Positions 1-9,408 of a DNA stretch of 64,000 nucleotides are shown piece by piece. The stretch is from Roseibium limicola. Its GTDB lineage: Bacteria; Pseudomonadota; Alphaproteobacteria; Rhizobiales; Stappiaceae. The first letter of the stretch is position 1. Every line of letters starts with the position of its first letter. Both the position numbers and the translations under genes were made by a program. The notes under the pieces are model-generated. The model had not been told where the DNA came from, ran no database searches, and was given only the letters and a program-made list of their open reading frames with translations. The DNA lies in contig NZ_JAFLNF010000007.1 in assembly GCF_017313085.1 (NCBI RefSeq), forward strand, positions 1-64,000, written 5' to 3'.

Positions 1-62
1 CCCAAAACATCAAGAAGATCGCTATGGCCCTCACCAAAGCCCACGAACAAGCCCCCGCGTGA
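1..62 (+). CDS. C-terminal end of an unidentified protein (partial)
   Basis: An open frame enters from the left edge and ends at TGA 60-62, giving a tail that ends in KAHEQAPA. The residues are Lys/Ala-rich and look helical. Two hairpins follow within 150 bases, the second a convincing terminator, which supports this being the real 3' end of a plus-strand gene. Too little is visible to name a family. Confidence 0.4.
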   Translation, partial: QNIKKIAMALTKAHEQAPA

Positions 63-130
63 CACAGGCAAGCCCGCAAAAAACAAACCCATAAACGCGG
101 ACAATCGCCACAAAGCAAAAGCTTAAAAAA

Positions 131-157
131 CAAACCCGCCGGAAATCGACGGGTTTG
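131..157. terminator. Hairpin after the left-edge gene
   Basis: An 8-bp perfect stem, CAAACCCG at 131-138 and CGGGTTTG at 150-157, has an 11-base loop. No T-run follows on the plus strand, but A-rich sequence precedes it at 125-130. It could therefore work as a terminator read from the minus strand, or as the first of two tandem structures. Confidence 0.5.
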
Positions 158-169
158 TCAGCAGTCTGA

Positions 170-204
170 GAAGCGCCAGCGGATCCTTCGCTGGCGCTTC
201 TTTT
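170..204 (+). terminator. Rho-independent terminator
   Basis: An 11-bp perfect stem, GAAGCGCCAGC at 170-180 and GCTGGCGCTTC at 190-200, has a 9-base loop and is followed by TTTT at 201-204. It closes the transcript of the left-edge gene and insulates the next gene, which starts at 286. Confidence 0.82.
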
Positions 205-285
205 CATTTGCCACTGCACCCGCGCCCCATAAGATAGGCACCGACCCATGCTCACTGACCGCTGCAACCTCATTCGGGAGCCCAT

Positions 286-1260
286 ATGCAGAACCAGACT
301 GCCGACCAGCCACAGGATGCCATTGTCATCGCTGTGTCCCACTACCAGCCGAAAGATCTGGCTGTCTGGTTCAATTCGCTGAAGGCCACCTCCTTCACAG
401 GCCGGGTCTTTGCCATCGCCTATGAGGTCAGCGAAGATCTGGTGCACTATCTCGAGGCACAAGGCGCAACCGTCTTCACCTTCGAGCATGACGCGGCGAA
501 GGGAAAATACAGCTACTCCCAGCTCGCCGAGGAGCTGGAAGACCACATGGACGACGGAAAGTTGCGCGTCGACAGCCGCTGGACCTGGCTCCGCCGTATC
601 CTGCGGTTCAAGGACAAGATCCATGACCGGCGTTTTTTCCATGCCAGCCAGCTGCTGGCACGGCACTGCGCCCAGACCGGTGAAAGTTATCGATTCCTCG
701 CCTTTTCAGACGCCCGTGACGTCGCCTTCCAGGCCAACCCGTTCGACTGGCTGGAAACCGCCTTGCCGGCAGACAAGGACATTGCCGTGGCAGTTGAGGG
801 CATCGACCATCGCGACGCCTGGAACCGCCGGATGATGATCAAGGCCTTCGGCAAGCACGCCCTCGCCCGGGTGGAGAACCAGCCTGTCATTTGCTGCGGA
901 TATTTCGCGGGACGCTTCCAGCCGATGCTCGAATTGATGCTGGCCAACTACTACGTCGACCAAAGCAAGCGCATCGGCGATCAGGTCGCCATGAACCAGC
1001 TGCTCAGCTTCGACGCCTGGCGGCGCAGAACCCTGATCACCGATTGGACAACTCCGTGGACCCTGCACGCCTGCACCACCTTGCTGCCAAGTGAGAGCGA
1101 GGGATTTTATGCAGACCCTGAGACCTTGCCCGAAGTGCACGACGGGGTGGTCATGACCCGCTCAGGACATCCCTTTGCAGTGGTACATCACACCGACCGG
1201 CACCCCGACTTGCAGGCGCATCTGAACGCAGCATTCGGCATGCAAAAAGCTGACGCTTAG
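286..1260 (+). CDS. Glycosyltransferase-like protein (nucleotide-diphospho-sugar transferase fold, putative)
   Basis: A 324-residue cytosolic protein without signal peptide or membrane segment. The start is supported by GGGAG at 276-280, five bases before ATG. Residues 141-149 read SDARDVAFQ followed by NPF. This Asp-Arg-Asp-rich block resembles the metal/nucleotide-sugar site of glycosyltransferases with a GT-A fold, where D-x-R-D-V-x-F-Q precedes a P-F pair. The N-terminus (IVIAVSHYQPKDLAVWFNSL) fits a first Rossmann-like strand and helix. Donor and acceptor are unknown. It stands alone behind a terminator and converges on the ferredoxin reductase, the two reading frames overlapping by four bases. 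The family call is inferred from the motif only. Confidence 0.72.
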   Translation: MQNQTADQPQDAIVIAVSHYQPKDLAVWFNSLKATSFTGRVFAIAYEVSEDLVHYLEAQGATVFTFEHDAAKGKYSYSQLAEELEDHMDDGKLRVDSRWTWLRRILRFKDKIHDRRFFHASQLLARHCAQTGESYRFLAFSDARDVAFQANPFDWLETALPADKDIAVAVEGIDHRDAWNRRMMIKAFGKHALARVENQPVICCGYFAGRFQPMLELMLANYYVDQSKRIGDQVAMNQLLSFDAWRRRTLITDWTTPWTLHACTTLLPSESEGFYADPETLPEVHDGVVMTRSGHPFAVVHHTDRHPDLQAHLNAAFGMQKADA

Positions 1261-2471
1261 ACAGCCGGCAGGAGACCGTCCCGCCATTGCTCTCCGATGA
1301 CCCGCCGGGCCATCATATGGGAACGTGGCGTGTTGACGCTGTCCACTGCAATCAGTTTGTTCTTGAACAGATAGGCAACATAGAACTTGTCGTCTCCGGG
1401 ATCTCCGACGAGCTTGGTGTCATCATAGCCTTCAGAGAGCCCGGCAATCTGCAGCTTTGTGTGATACTGATCCGACCAGAACCACGGCAGCGGGTCATAG
1501 TCGACCTCCACTCCGATGAGCGACTGCGCCACAATCTTGGCCTGATCAATCGCGTTTTGAACACTCTCCATCCGGACCGAGCGCTCATAGCGGGTAGAAA
1601 AGAACCGGGTGCAATCGCCACAGGCGTAAATGTCTTCATCCGACGTCTGCCCGGCGCCATCGACAAGAATGCCATTGTCGACATCAAGCCCGGCAGCCTC
1701 GGCCAGATCATCGTTCGGCAGCGCGCCAATCGCCACCAGAACCAGATCGGCGGCAACAACCTCAGCATCGCTCACCCGCACGCCTGAGACCTTGCCCGCG
1801 TCACCTTCAATCGCCTGCACGCCCGTTTCCAGGCGCAGGGTCACGCCCTTCAGCGTATGCAGCTGGGTATAAAAGGCGGAGATGATCGGCGAAACGACAC
1901 GCTTCAGCGGCCGATCGGCGGCTTCCAGAACAGTCACCTCAACGCCAAGGGTCTGGGCGACAGCAGCCACTTCCAGTCCAATGTAGCCAGCACCGACGAT
2001 GACCAGCCGCTTGGCATCGGCCAGTTTTTGCCGGATCGACTGCACATCGCCGATCGACCGCAGGCTGAGCACACCCTCCAGATCCGCCCCAGGCAGGGGC
2101 AGAGGACGGGCACGCGTACCTGTCGCCAGCACAAGCTTCCCATAGTCCAGAGTATCGCCATTCTGCAGGGTCAGGCGCTTGGCACTGCGGTTGATGCCGC
2201 TGACCCGAACACCGGGGATCAGGTCGATAGACTGTGCTTCATAAAAGGCGGAGGGGCGCAGGAACAGGCCATCTTCAGCCATCTCGCCCAGAAGATACTT
2301 TTTCGACAGCGGCGGTCGCTGATAGGGCGGATAAGCCTCGTCCCCGATCATGCGGATCGGACCTTCGAACCCACCTTGGCGGAGGGATTGAGCAACTTGT
2401 GCCCCTGCCTGACCGGCCCCGACGATCACCACTGCCTTCTGCATCGCAACACCCATCTTCATGCAAATCAT
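1257..2471 (-). CDS. NAD(P)H-dependent ferredoxin reductase, FAD-containing (rhodocoxin/putidaredoxin reductase type)
   Basis: A two-dinucleotide-fold flavoprotein of 404 residues. The N-terminal FAD motif VGAGQAGAQ follows MQKAVVI, a second GxGxxG (VGAGYIGLE) binds NAD(P)H, and the ALPND plus YACGDC segments are typical of the class II FAD/NAD reductases that feed electrons to [2Fe-2S] ferredoxins of oxygenases or P450s. A reductase C-terminal domain occupies about the last 85 residues. The ATG at 2471 has AAGG six bases upstream. A second ATG at 2444, directly before the FAD motif, lacks a ribosome site but fits family lengths. No ferredoxin or oxygenase gene is adjacent, so the partner is unknown. 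Confidence 0.9.
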   Translation of the reverse strand: MICMKMGVAMQKAVVIVGAGQAGAQVAQSLRQGGFEGPIRMIGDEAYPPYQRPPLSKKYLLGEMAEDGLFLRPSAFYEAQSIDLIPGVRVSGINRSAKRLTLQNGDTLDYGKLVLATGTRARPLPLPGADLEGVLSLRSIGDVQSIRQKLADAKRLVIVGAGYIGLEVAAVAQTLGVEVTVLEAADRPLKRVVSPIISAFYTQLHTLKGVTLRLETGVQAIEGDAGKVSGVRVSDAEVVAADLVLVAIGALPNDDLAEAAGLDVDNGILVDGAGQTSDEDIYACGDCTRFFSTRYERSVRMESVQNAIDQAKIVAQSLIGVEVDYDPLPWFWSDQYHTKLQIAGLSEGYDDTKLVGDPGDDKFYVAYLFKNKLIAVDSVNTPRSHMMARRVIGEQWRDGLLPAV

Positions 2472-2594
2472 TTCGCGCCTTGCCTAGCATGGTCTGACCG
2501 CTTGAGGCCAGACAAGACAAAGACGCCGCGCTGATATAGCGCGGCGTCCTGAAACGCTTTTCAGTTGTAAATCAGGTGTTCGAAACGACAGCAA

Positions 2595-4601
2595 TCAGGC
2601 TGCGCGCACACCTTCCAGGAAACTTGCGATTTCCGAGCGGATAAGCGCTGCCTGTTCTCTCAGGGAACCAGCCAGAAGCTCGACTTCTCCGCCGGTCTGG
2701 CGGGCATGCTGGGTGGCCTCACCAACCGCCGTCATTCGCTCAGCGCCCTCGCTCGACCGATTGGACGCATCATTGACATTGCGGGCAATGGATTGCACCG
2801 CGACATCCTGTTGCTCCACTGCGGAGGCAACGCTGAAGGCAAGCCCCTCCATTTCCTTGATGATCGCATTCACCTGCTCAATCGCCGCCATGGCCTGGCC
2901 CGAAGAACCCTGAATGGCCAGTACCTGATTGGCGATGTCACCCGTCGCCTTGGAAGTCTGATCAGCAAGCTGCTTCACTTCTGCCGCAACGATTGCGAAG
3001 CCTTTGCCTGCTTCGCCGGCACGGGCCGCCTCGATGGTGGCGTTCAGTGCAAGAAGGTTTGTCTGGTCGGCAATATCGCGGATGAGCTTCATCACTTCGC
3101 CGATGCGATCTGCTGCTTGCGACAGCTCATCCATCGTCCGTGTTGTTTCTCCCGCACTGGCCACGGCTTGCTGTGCCACATCTGTCGACTTGTTCGCCTG
3201 GCCGGCGATTTCGTTGATCGACGCCACCAGCTCTTCCGTGGCGGAGGCTGCGGAATTTACATTTTCCGAGGCCACCCGGACCGCATTGCTGGCGTGCTCG
3301 GCCTGCTCGGTCACATCGTCCGCAGCAGCTTCCACGGCCACCGACGTCTGGGTCAGTTCACCCGTAGCTCTGTCCAGGCTGGCGAGAGCCTCATTCACGG
3401 TCCCCTCAAAACTGGAAATCAAACCTTCCAGGCGGCTGACCCGGGCATCACGCTCCCGGTTATCAACTTCCGAAGCGCTTTCCAGCTTTCGGCGTTCGAT
3501 CGCATTGTCCCGGAAGACCGAAACCGACTGCACCATGCTGGCAATTTCATTCCGGCCGCGCACCATTGGCAATGCCACATCGGTCTCGCCATTTGCCAGC
3601 TTCTGCATGGCGGCGTTTAGATTGGACAGAGGCGCGGAAATCGAACGCCCGATTACCGTCGCCAAGAGCGGAAGCCCGATCAGCATCGACAGGATGACTG
3701 TGCCCATCACCGTGAAGGAGAAGGTCTTGACCATCTGCAGCTCCTGTTCGGTCGCCGCCACCCGGGTGCGCGCCGCCTCGTTCAGGGCATGTAGATGCGG
3801 CGGCACCAGATCGAACAGATCCTCCAGCAATTCGACGGATTTGGCTTTCTCGACCAACTGCACCGTGTAGGCATCGAAAGCGGTGCGATAGCTCGCCATC
3901 TGCTTCTCGATATCCGCCTTGATCTGATTCGGCAGATAGGCCTTTTTGATCAGCTTGTCATAACCGGCAAAGGCAACTTCGAAATTTCCCAGTGCAAGAT
4001 CGTTGCCCTCGAGGATAAATTCCTTCTCTGCCAGCTGCAAAAAAGCAACTGCACGTGCCAGCTTTTCAAAGTCCGGCCCGCCGCCGAAGTTCATCTCCTT
4101 GAGAATGATCTGCGACGCTCCACCAGCCGTCTCCGCCAGCTCTGCACGCAGGCCGGTTTCGGAATCAAACCCAATTTTTGCCTGAATTTCATTAAGCGTG
4201 GCAAAGGCACCCTCGACACCTTCCAGCGTATCCTGAACGTCCTCGATCTCGGCTTTCAGCCCCCCCGCCAACGGCTGCTGGCGAATGCTGTCCAACGCGC
4301 CCGTTGAGGCAGCCAGAGTTTCGGCAAACTGCTTTTCCACTTGCGGATCAGGCCGCGCGAGATATCCTTTTTCCAGAATATGCAGCTGATCGCCAATTTC
4401 CGCGACCGAGGCAACGGACTGCAAGAGCCGCACACCATGGCCCTGGCCTTCGACTGCGGCATCCACCTGCTTCTGGCTCCAGAAGAAGGCCCCGCCAATA
4501 ACGACCAGCCCGATGGCTGTAATCAAACTAAGCGAGAGAATTCGGACCTTCACCGAAAAGCGCTCGATCGTGGAAAGAGCCGAAAAACCTTTAATTTTCA
4601 T
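2595..4601 (-). CDS. Methyl-accepting chemotaxis protein
   Basis: A transmembrane chemoreceptor of 668 residues from the chosen ATG at 4601; in-frame ATGs at 4619 and 4703 would lengthen it. Order: cytoplasmic N-terminus, membrane segment (LITAIGLVVIGGAFFW), periplasmic all-helical sensor of roughly 260 residues, second membrane segment (TVMGTVILSMLIGLPLLATVIG), HAMP linker (RSISAPLSNLNAAM...), then the signalling helix with the conserved hairpin tip IADQTNLLALNATIEAARAG. No CheR/CheB tethering pentapeptide is seen at the C-terminus, which ends LEGVRAA. The helical sensor resembles the bimodular type that binds small organic acids, but the ligand cannot be read from the sequence. It is transcribed away from the neighbouring transporter. 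Confidence 0.94.
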   Translation of the reverse strand: MKIKGFSALSTIERFSVKVRILSLSLITAIGLVVIGGAFFWSQKQVDAAVEGQGHGVRLLQSVASVAEIGDQLHILEKGYLARPDPQVEKQFAETLAASTGALDSIRQQPLAGGLKAEIEDVQDTLEGVEGAFATLNEIQAKIGFDSETGLRAELAETAGGASQIILKEMNFGGGPDFEKLARAVAFLQLAEKEFILEGNDLALGNFEVAFAGYDKLIKKAYLPNQIKADIEKQMASYRTAFDAYTVQLVEKAKSVELLEDLFDLVPPHLHALNEAARTRVAATEQELQMVKTFSFTVMGTVILSMLIGLPLLATVIGRSISAPLSNLNAAMQKLANGETDVALPMVRGRNEIASMVQSVSVFRDNAIERRKLESASEVDNRERDARVSRLEGLISSFEGTVNEALASLDRATGELTQTSVAVEAAADDVTEQAEHASNAVRVASENVNSAASATEELVASINEIAGQANKSTDVAQQAVASAGETTRTMDELSQAADRIGEVMKLIRDIADQTNLLALNATIEAARAGEAGKGFAIVAAEVKQLADQTSKATGDIANQVLAIQGSSGQAMAAIEQVNAIIKEMEGLAFSVASAVEQQDVAVQSIARNVNDASNRSSEGAERMTAVGEATQHARQTGGEVELLAGSLREQAALIRSEIASFLEGVRAA

Positions 4602-4766
4602 AACAACCGCGGTCCCCATTACCGAGCTAATCCGATCTAATACTCTTTCAAATAAGTTAAAAAAATATCGACAGTTAAAACGCAGGATATCAGTAAAATG
4701 CACTAATATTCATCGCGTTGAACAATTTTAAATCACAACAACCGCCCTCAAAATCAAAGTAAGATC

Positions 4767-5642
4767 TTGCCACGCTCTCTTCTTTCCGCCACCCCGCTGC
4801 TGTTTGTGCTTCTCTGGTCTACCGGCTTCATCGGCTCCAAGCTTGGTGCGCCCTACGCCCCTCCGATGATGTTCCTGACGCTGCGGTTTCTCATTGTCCT
4901 GCCATTGATCGCCATGATCGCGCTGGCAATGAAAGGCCGGTGGCCGAAATCAAAAGCCATGATCTTCCATTGCATCGTGATCGGCGCCCTGATCCATGGC
5001 GTCTACCTCGGCTGTGTCTTCTGGGCCATCGACAACGGCATGCCAGCCGGGATGAGCGCTGTCGTCGTCGGGCTTCAACCGGTCATCAGCGCTCTTTTCG
5101 CAGCTCTTTTGCTGCGTGAAAGCATCGGCATGCGGCATGTGTCCGGACTGCTGTTGGGATTGGTTGGGGTGTTTCTCGTTCTGGCGCCTGGCGCCGACTT
5201 CTCGCAACCTGGTGTTCAAGTGGCCACCATCGCCGCCGTAGCTCTTGCCGTCACAGCCATCAGCTTCGGGACCGTCTACCAGAAGAGATTTGTGCATGAG
5301 ACCGATCTTCTTCCGGCAACCACCTGGCAATATGTCGGCGCGGTGCTGGTCACTCTGCCCCTCACCTTTCTGGAAACGCGCTCCGTTGAGTGGAGCGGTG
5401 AATTCATCTTCGCCCTGGGCTGGCTGGTGCTCGTTCTGTCAATCGGTGCAATTCTTCTGCTGATGTTCCTGATCCGCAAAGGCGCCGTTTCGGAGGTCGC
5501 ATCGCTGTTTTATCTGGTGCCCGTGGCAACCAGCATCGAGAGTTATTTCCTGTTTGGCGAAACGCTTGTGCTGTCCCAGATTGGCGGCATGATTCTCGTC
5601 GCCCTGGCCGTTGTCCTCATCCGGCGAAAAGCCCGGGTCTAG
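4767..5642 (+). CDS. EamA/DMT-family membrane transporter
   Basis: A 291-residue protein made of two EamA repeats with about ten hydrophobic segments, e.g. LLFVLLWSTGFIGSKLGAPYAPP at the start, where the WSTGFI signature of drug/metabolite transporters lies. The substrate is unknown; members export amino acids, metabolites or drugs. The start is TTG at 4767, since no ATG fits the first membrane helix. The stop codon overlaps that of the following minus-strand gene in a shared CTAG (5639-5642). The gene is divergent from the chemoreceptor. Confidence 0.9.
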   Translation: MPRSLLSATPLLFVLLWSTGFIGSKLGAPYAPPMMFLTLRFLIVLPLIAMIALAMKGRWPKSKAMIFHCIVIGALIHGVYLGCVFWAIDNGMPAGMSAVVVGLQPVISALFAALLLRESIGMRHVSGLLLGLVGVFLVLAPGADFSQPGVQVATIAAVALAVTAISFGTVYQKRFVHETDLLPATTWQYVGAVLVTLPLTFLETRSVEWSGEFIFALGWLVLVLSIGAILLLMFLIRKGAVSEVASLFYLVPVATSIESYFLFGETLVLSQIGGMILVALAVVLIRRKARV

Positions 5643-6493
5643 ACAGCCCGCGCAATCACCCTCTGGCGGATCAACGCGGCGTTCAGCTCCCCCCCCAGGA
5701 TGAACGCCATTGAGCAGATATAGAGAAACACCAGCGCGGACATGATGCCGCCCAGTCCACCATAGGTGGAGACGTAATTGGCAAAGTTGGCCAGATAGGC
5801 TCCGAAGGCGCTGCCCGCCACCAGCCACATCGCCATGGTCGCAATGACACCCGGCAGGATTTCAAGAAACCGTCGACGCCCGGCAGGCAGCAGCAGATGA
5901 GTGAAGAAAAGCCCGATCTGCAGCAATCCGCCAGCCACCATATAGCGCGCCACATCAAGGGACTGCAGCGCTGTCTCAAGTGTCGGGAACCGGTTGGCGA
6001 TGGCCGTGATCACCAGCGGCGCCAGCACCACCAGGACCGTATAGCCCAGCACCACGACCGCCCCCAGCACCACCAGGGCAAGCGACTGCAATCGCAGCAC
6101 AATGATCGAGCGGCTTTCGCGCCGGCGATAGGCCCGGTTGAGCGCCGTGCGCATCGCTTCCAGTCCGTTGGATGCAAACCAGATGGCGGCAACCACACCA
6201 AAGGTCAGCAAGTCGGTTCGCGGAACGGTCAGAACCTGATGGATCTCGCGCACCACCGGCGCTGCAACATTATCCGGCCAGGCATCGAACAGAATATCCG
6301 ACACCTCATCCGCCATGCCTTCCAGCCCGAGGAAACCGGCCAGAGCTGCGATGAAAATCAGCAACGGAAACAAGGCCAGCAATCCGGACAAGGCCACGTG
6401 GCTTGCCATGGCAAAGCCATCGTCGCGCGTAAAATGTCCGAGGGCATCGCGAAGCACCTGATAAGATGCACGAAATCTGGTCTGGCCTATCAT
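5639..6493 (-). CDS. YihY/BrkB-family inner-membrane protein
   Basis: A 284-residue polytopic protein with about six membrane helices and the family block DDGFAMASHVALSGLLALFPLLIF near the N-terminus, followed by WFASNGLEAMRTALNRAYRR and a C-terminal YGGLGGIMSALVFLYICSMAFILGGELNAAL segment. The family was once annotated as ribonuclease BN, which is wrong for these membrane proteins; their role is uncertain, with BrkB linked to serum resistance in Bordetella. The ATG at 6493 gives the usual length; the frame stays open further upstream but that part is not hydrophobic or conserved-looking. Confidence 0.9.
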   Translation of the reverse strand: MIGQTRFRASYQVLRDALGHFTRDDGFAMASHVALSGLLALFPLLIFIAALAGFLGLEGMADEVSDILFDAWPDNVAAPVVREIHQVLTVPRTDLLTFGVVAAIWFASNGLEAMRTALNRAYRRRESRSIIVLRLQSLALVVLGAVVVLGYTVLVVLAPLVITAIANRFPTLETALQSLDVARYMVAGGLLQIGLFFTHLLLPAGRRRFLEILPGVIATMAMWLVAGSAFGAYLANFANYVSTYGGLGGIMSALVFLYICSMAFILGGELNAALIRQRVIARAV

Positions 6494-6688
6494 GCCAGGA
6501 TCAGACCCGGCCCGTCGGGAAAAATCAAGAGAGAAGCTTTCTGCAAAAATGCGCAAACGCACGACCTCGCGGTCCCCTTCCCCCGAAGCCCATCCGAAAG
6601 ACCAACAACAAGCCACTCGACAAAACGACTGCTGCGACGCACCATGAGTGCCGTTTACGGAAACTGAGACCTTGAGGAGCGCGTCACG

Positions 6689-8377
6689 GTGTCCCTGGCA
6701 GAAACAACTGAAGATTTCACGCAACCCGAGCTTGGGTCAGCAACCACCTCGGCGCTGGAGTCCCTGGACGGATTACTCGATCTGGCAGCCAGCCGTGTCC
6801 GGCAGCAGGTGGCCCATGAGGGGCGCCTGTCCTCCGCTGCGATGGAAGAACATCAGCGCGCCACCCACGGGCTCGCCTGGCTCGCGACCTATGTGGAAGC
6901 CCTGCGCCAGATGGCGGACTATGCCACGCGCCTGAAAGTGGACGGCAAGGGCGGTGCCCTGGAAGACGGGCTGATCCGACTGGCATTTGCGGAATATCTC
7001 GCCCAGATCTTTGGCGGCATTCCGATGAACCAGGGCGAATTCGTCAGGCCGCATGATCTCGGCCTCACCGCTGAAGACGTCGCCCGCGCCCGCACACCAG
7101 TGATCGACAGCCTGATCACCGCCGGCTCGACTGCCAGATTGCGCCACAACCTGGCAGAGCTGATCCGCCACCAGGCTGGCCGCTCCACCATCGGCGACAG
7201 CGCCATCGACGACACGTATGAGCAAATCCGTGAGGAAATGCGCAAATTCGCAGAGGCCAAGGTCACCCCGCATGCCCATGAGTGGCACCTGAAGAACGAC
7301 TATATCCCGATGGACGTGGTTGAGCAGATGGCAGAACTCGGCGTTTTCGGCCTGACCATCCCGGAAGAATTCGGCGGACTTGGGCTCGGCAAGGAATCCA
7401 TGTGCGTTGTTTCCGAGGAGCTGTCGCGTGCTTACATCGGCGTCGGCTCTCTTGGCACCCGCTCGGAGATCGCTGCCGAACTGATCCTCTGCGGCGGCAC
7501 CCAGGCGCAGAAGGAAAAGTGGTTGCCGATGATCGCCTCTGGCGAAATCCTGCCTACCGCCGTCTTCACCGAGCCCAACACCGGGTCTGATCTGGCTTCC
7601 TTGAAAACCCGCGCCATCCGCGATGGGGACACGTGGAAAGTCACCGGCAACAAGACCTGGATCACCCATCCAGTCCGTGCCGATGTGATGACACTGCTCG
7701 TCCGCACCAATCCGGAGGAACCCGGTTACCGGGGACTGTCCATGTTTCTGGCGGAAAAGCCGCGCGGTTCCGACGTGGAGCCCTTCCCGGCAGAGGGCAT
7801 GAACGGCGGCGAAATCGAGGTTCTCGGCTATCGCGGCATGAAGGAATACGAAATCAGCTTTGACGGTTTCGAGGTCAAGGCGGAAAACCTGCTCGGCGGT
7901 GAAGAGGGTCAAGGCTTCAAGCAGCTTATGCAAACTTTCGAGGGCGCCCGCATCCAGACGGCAGCCCGCGCCCTTGGCGTTGCCCAGAATGCCCTCGACC
8001 TCGGCCTGCGTTACGCAGAAGAGCGCATCCAGTTCGGCAAACCCCTGATCCAGTTTCCAAGAGTGGCAGACAAGCTGGCCCTGATGGCAATGGAAATCAT
8101 GGTCGCCCGGCAGCTGACCTATTTCTCCGCCCGAGAAAAGGATTCCGGCCAGCGCTGTGATCTGGAGGCAGGTATGGCAAAACTGCTCGGCGCCCGTGTG
8201 GCCTGGACCGCTGCCGACAACGCCCTGCAGATCCATGGTGGCAACGGCTTTGCCCTTGAATACCAGATCTCCCGGGTTCTCTGCGATGCCCGGATCCTCA
8301 ACATCTTCGAAGGCGCCGGCGAGATCCAGGCCCAGGTCATTGCACGACGTGTTCTGGAAACCCGCGGCTTGCAGTAG
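6689..8377 (+). CDS. mcd: (2S)-methylsuccinyl-CoA dehydrogenase (ethylmalonyl-CoA pathway)
   Basis: FAD-dependent acyl-CoA dehydrogenase of 562 residues, much longer than the usual 380-400. The extra N-terminal domain of about 170 residues (with HGLAWLATYVEALRQM) is the hallmark of methylsuccinyl-CoA dehydrogenase, which oxidises methylsuccinyl-CoA to mesaconyl-CoA and reduces ETF. The core contains FTEPNTGSDLASLKTRA, typical of the family, and the C-terminal FEGAGEIQ places the catalytic Glu near residue 541. Start is GTG at 6689, preceded by GAGGAGCG. Ccr, Ecm and Mch of the same pathway lie 50 kb away in this window, which strongly supports the assignment over a generic acyl-CoA dehydrogenase. 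Confidence 0.9.
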   Translation: MSLAETTEDFTQPELGSATTSALESLDGLLDLAASRVRQQVAHEGRLSSAAMEEHQRATHGLAWLATYVEALRQMADYATRLKVDGKGGALEDGLIRLAFAEYLAQIFGGIPMNQGEFVRPHDLGLTAEDVARARTPVIDSLITAGSTARLRHNLAELIRHQAGRSTIGDSAIDDTYEQIREEMRKFAEAKVTPHAHEWHLKNDYIPMDVVEQMAELGVFGLTIPEEFGGLGLGKESMCVVSEELSRAYIGVGSLGTRSEIAAELILCGGTQAQKEKWLPMIASGEILPTAVFTEPNTGSDLASLKTRAIRDGDTWKVTGNKTWITHPVRADVMTLLVRTNPEEPGYRGLSMFLAEKPRGSDVEPFPAEGMNGGEIEVLGYRGMKEYEISFDGFEVKAENLLGGEEGQGFKQLMQTFEGARIQTAARALGVAQNALDLGLRYAEERIQFGKPLIQFPRVADKLALMAMEIMVARQLTYFSAREKDSGQRCDLEAGMAKLLGARVAWTAADNALQIHGGNGFALEYQISRVLCDARILNIFEGAGEIQAQVIARRVLETRGLQ

Positions 8378-8386
8378 CGCTCACAC

Positions 8387-8438
8387 TGGCAAAGGGGAGG
8401 CAAACTTGAACTTTCAGGCCAACCTCCCCACATTTGCC
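8387..8438 (+). promoter_or_regulatory. Long imperfect hairpin between mcd and the DUF1232 gene
   Basis: GGCAAA-GGGGAGG (8388-8400) can pair with CCTCCCC-aca-TTTGCC (8423-8438), a 13-bp stem with a three-base bulge and 22-base loop. It ends two bases before the next ATG (8441), and no separate ribosome site is visible there. It has no T-run, so it could attenuate, stabilise the mcd 3' end or hide the next start. Confidence 0.45.
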
Positions 8439-8440
8439 CT

Positions 8441-8914
8441 ATGACAAAAGACAAGACCAACCCGACAGACGACCTGTTTGAAGATCTGGAGTTCGACGAA
8501 TCCCGCCTGGGATCTCGCGCCCAGCAGCTTCGCAATGTCCGTGACCGGTTGCTCAAGACAGCCCGCAGGGCGGCCCGCCAGATCCCGTTCATGGATGAGG
8601 TTCTGGCCAGCTACTATTGCACGCGCGATCCCCGGACACCGGCCAAGGTCAAACTGACCATGACGGCCGCGCTGGCATATTTTGTCCTGCCGTTGGACGC
8701 AGTACCCGACGTTTTGCTCCTGATCGGCTTTGGAGACGATACGGCCGTGCTTCTGGCAGCGCTGTCCATGGTGCGCAGTCATATTCGGCCCGAGCACCGG
8801 GAAGCCGCCAAGAGGGCGCTTGAGAGCGATAGGCTTGATGATAACGAAGCTGCGGCTGACACCAACTCCATGTCCGGGGCAGGCATGCCAGATCCGTTCA
8901 GCCACCCTGCATGA
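8441..8914 (+). CDS. YkvA/DUF1232 family membrane-associated protein
   Basis: A 157-residue protein with an acidic N-terminus, then a hydrophobic block LTMTAALAYFVLPLDAVPDVLLLIGFGDD. This matches the DUF1232 signature (YFxxPxDxxPDxxPxxGxxDD), giving one or two membrane helices separated by the Pro-Asp turn. The tail is charged and disordered. The function of the family is unknown. It follows mcd on the same strand after a hairpin, so it may be partly co-transcribed, but no functional link is established. Confidence 0.88.
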   Translation: MTKDKTNPTDDLFEDLEFDESRLGSRAQQLRNVRDRLLKTARRAARQIPFMDEVLASYYCTRDPRTPAKVKLTMTAALAYFVLPLDAVPDVLLLIGFGDDTAVLLAALSMVRSHIRPEHREAAKRALESDRLDDNEAAADTNSMSGAGMPDPFSHPA

Positions 8915-8946
8915 GTATCGCCGCATGATCACCGTTTCATCGGTAT

Positions 8947-9408
8947 TCAGCGGCTTGCCGGATCATCCTTGACGGTCTTCCAGCAGCCCGACAGACGGCC
9001 TGCCAGCAGCCAGTAGACGAAGCCACCCAGAAACCCGGCCGCCAGAGCAATCGCCGTTCCAGGCCGAAGCGACAGATCTGCTCCGGATTGAACACCCTCG
9101 ACGTCACCAATGCTCCACAGGGCAAAGGCCAGTAGGCCTCCAGCGCCGAGGTGGTAGACAAAGCTGCGGATCGCAGCCACTTCCGCAAGTGCGACCAATA
9201 CCAGCGCCGGCACGAACACAGAGGCTCCGACAACGCTGGCTGACACCAATCCCGATCCGATGACCAGGGCAAATACCCCCGCATCCTGCGGCTCCTGCCC
9301 TCCGGTGAAGAACCCCCAGGCCAGAAAAAGGCCGCAACAGACAACGCCTGCGATGAAGCCAATTGCACAGCGCAGCAATTGAACAAGGAACTTTCCGCCA
9401 TCGACCAT
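8947..9408 (-). CDS. Uncharacterised membrane protein with four predicted helices
   Basis: A 153-residue hydrophobic protein. Four membrane stretches are visible: CAIGFIAGVVCCGLFLAWGF, a segment around GVFALVIGSGLVSASVVGA running into VPALVLVALAEVAA, LGAGGLLAFALWSIG and AIALAAGFLGGFVYWLLAG. The gene has the base composition of its neighbours. No family was recognised. It is divergent from infC across a 313-bp gap. Confidence 0.68.
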   Translation of the reverse strand: MVDGGKFLVQLLRCAIGFIAGVVCCGLFLAWGFFTGGQEPQDAGVFALVIGSGLVSASVVGASVFVPALVLVALAEVAAIRSFVYHLGAGGLLAFALWSIGDVEGVQSGADLSLRPGTAIALAAGFLGGFVYWLLAGRLSGCWKTVKDDPASR

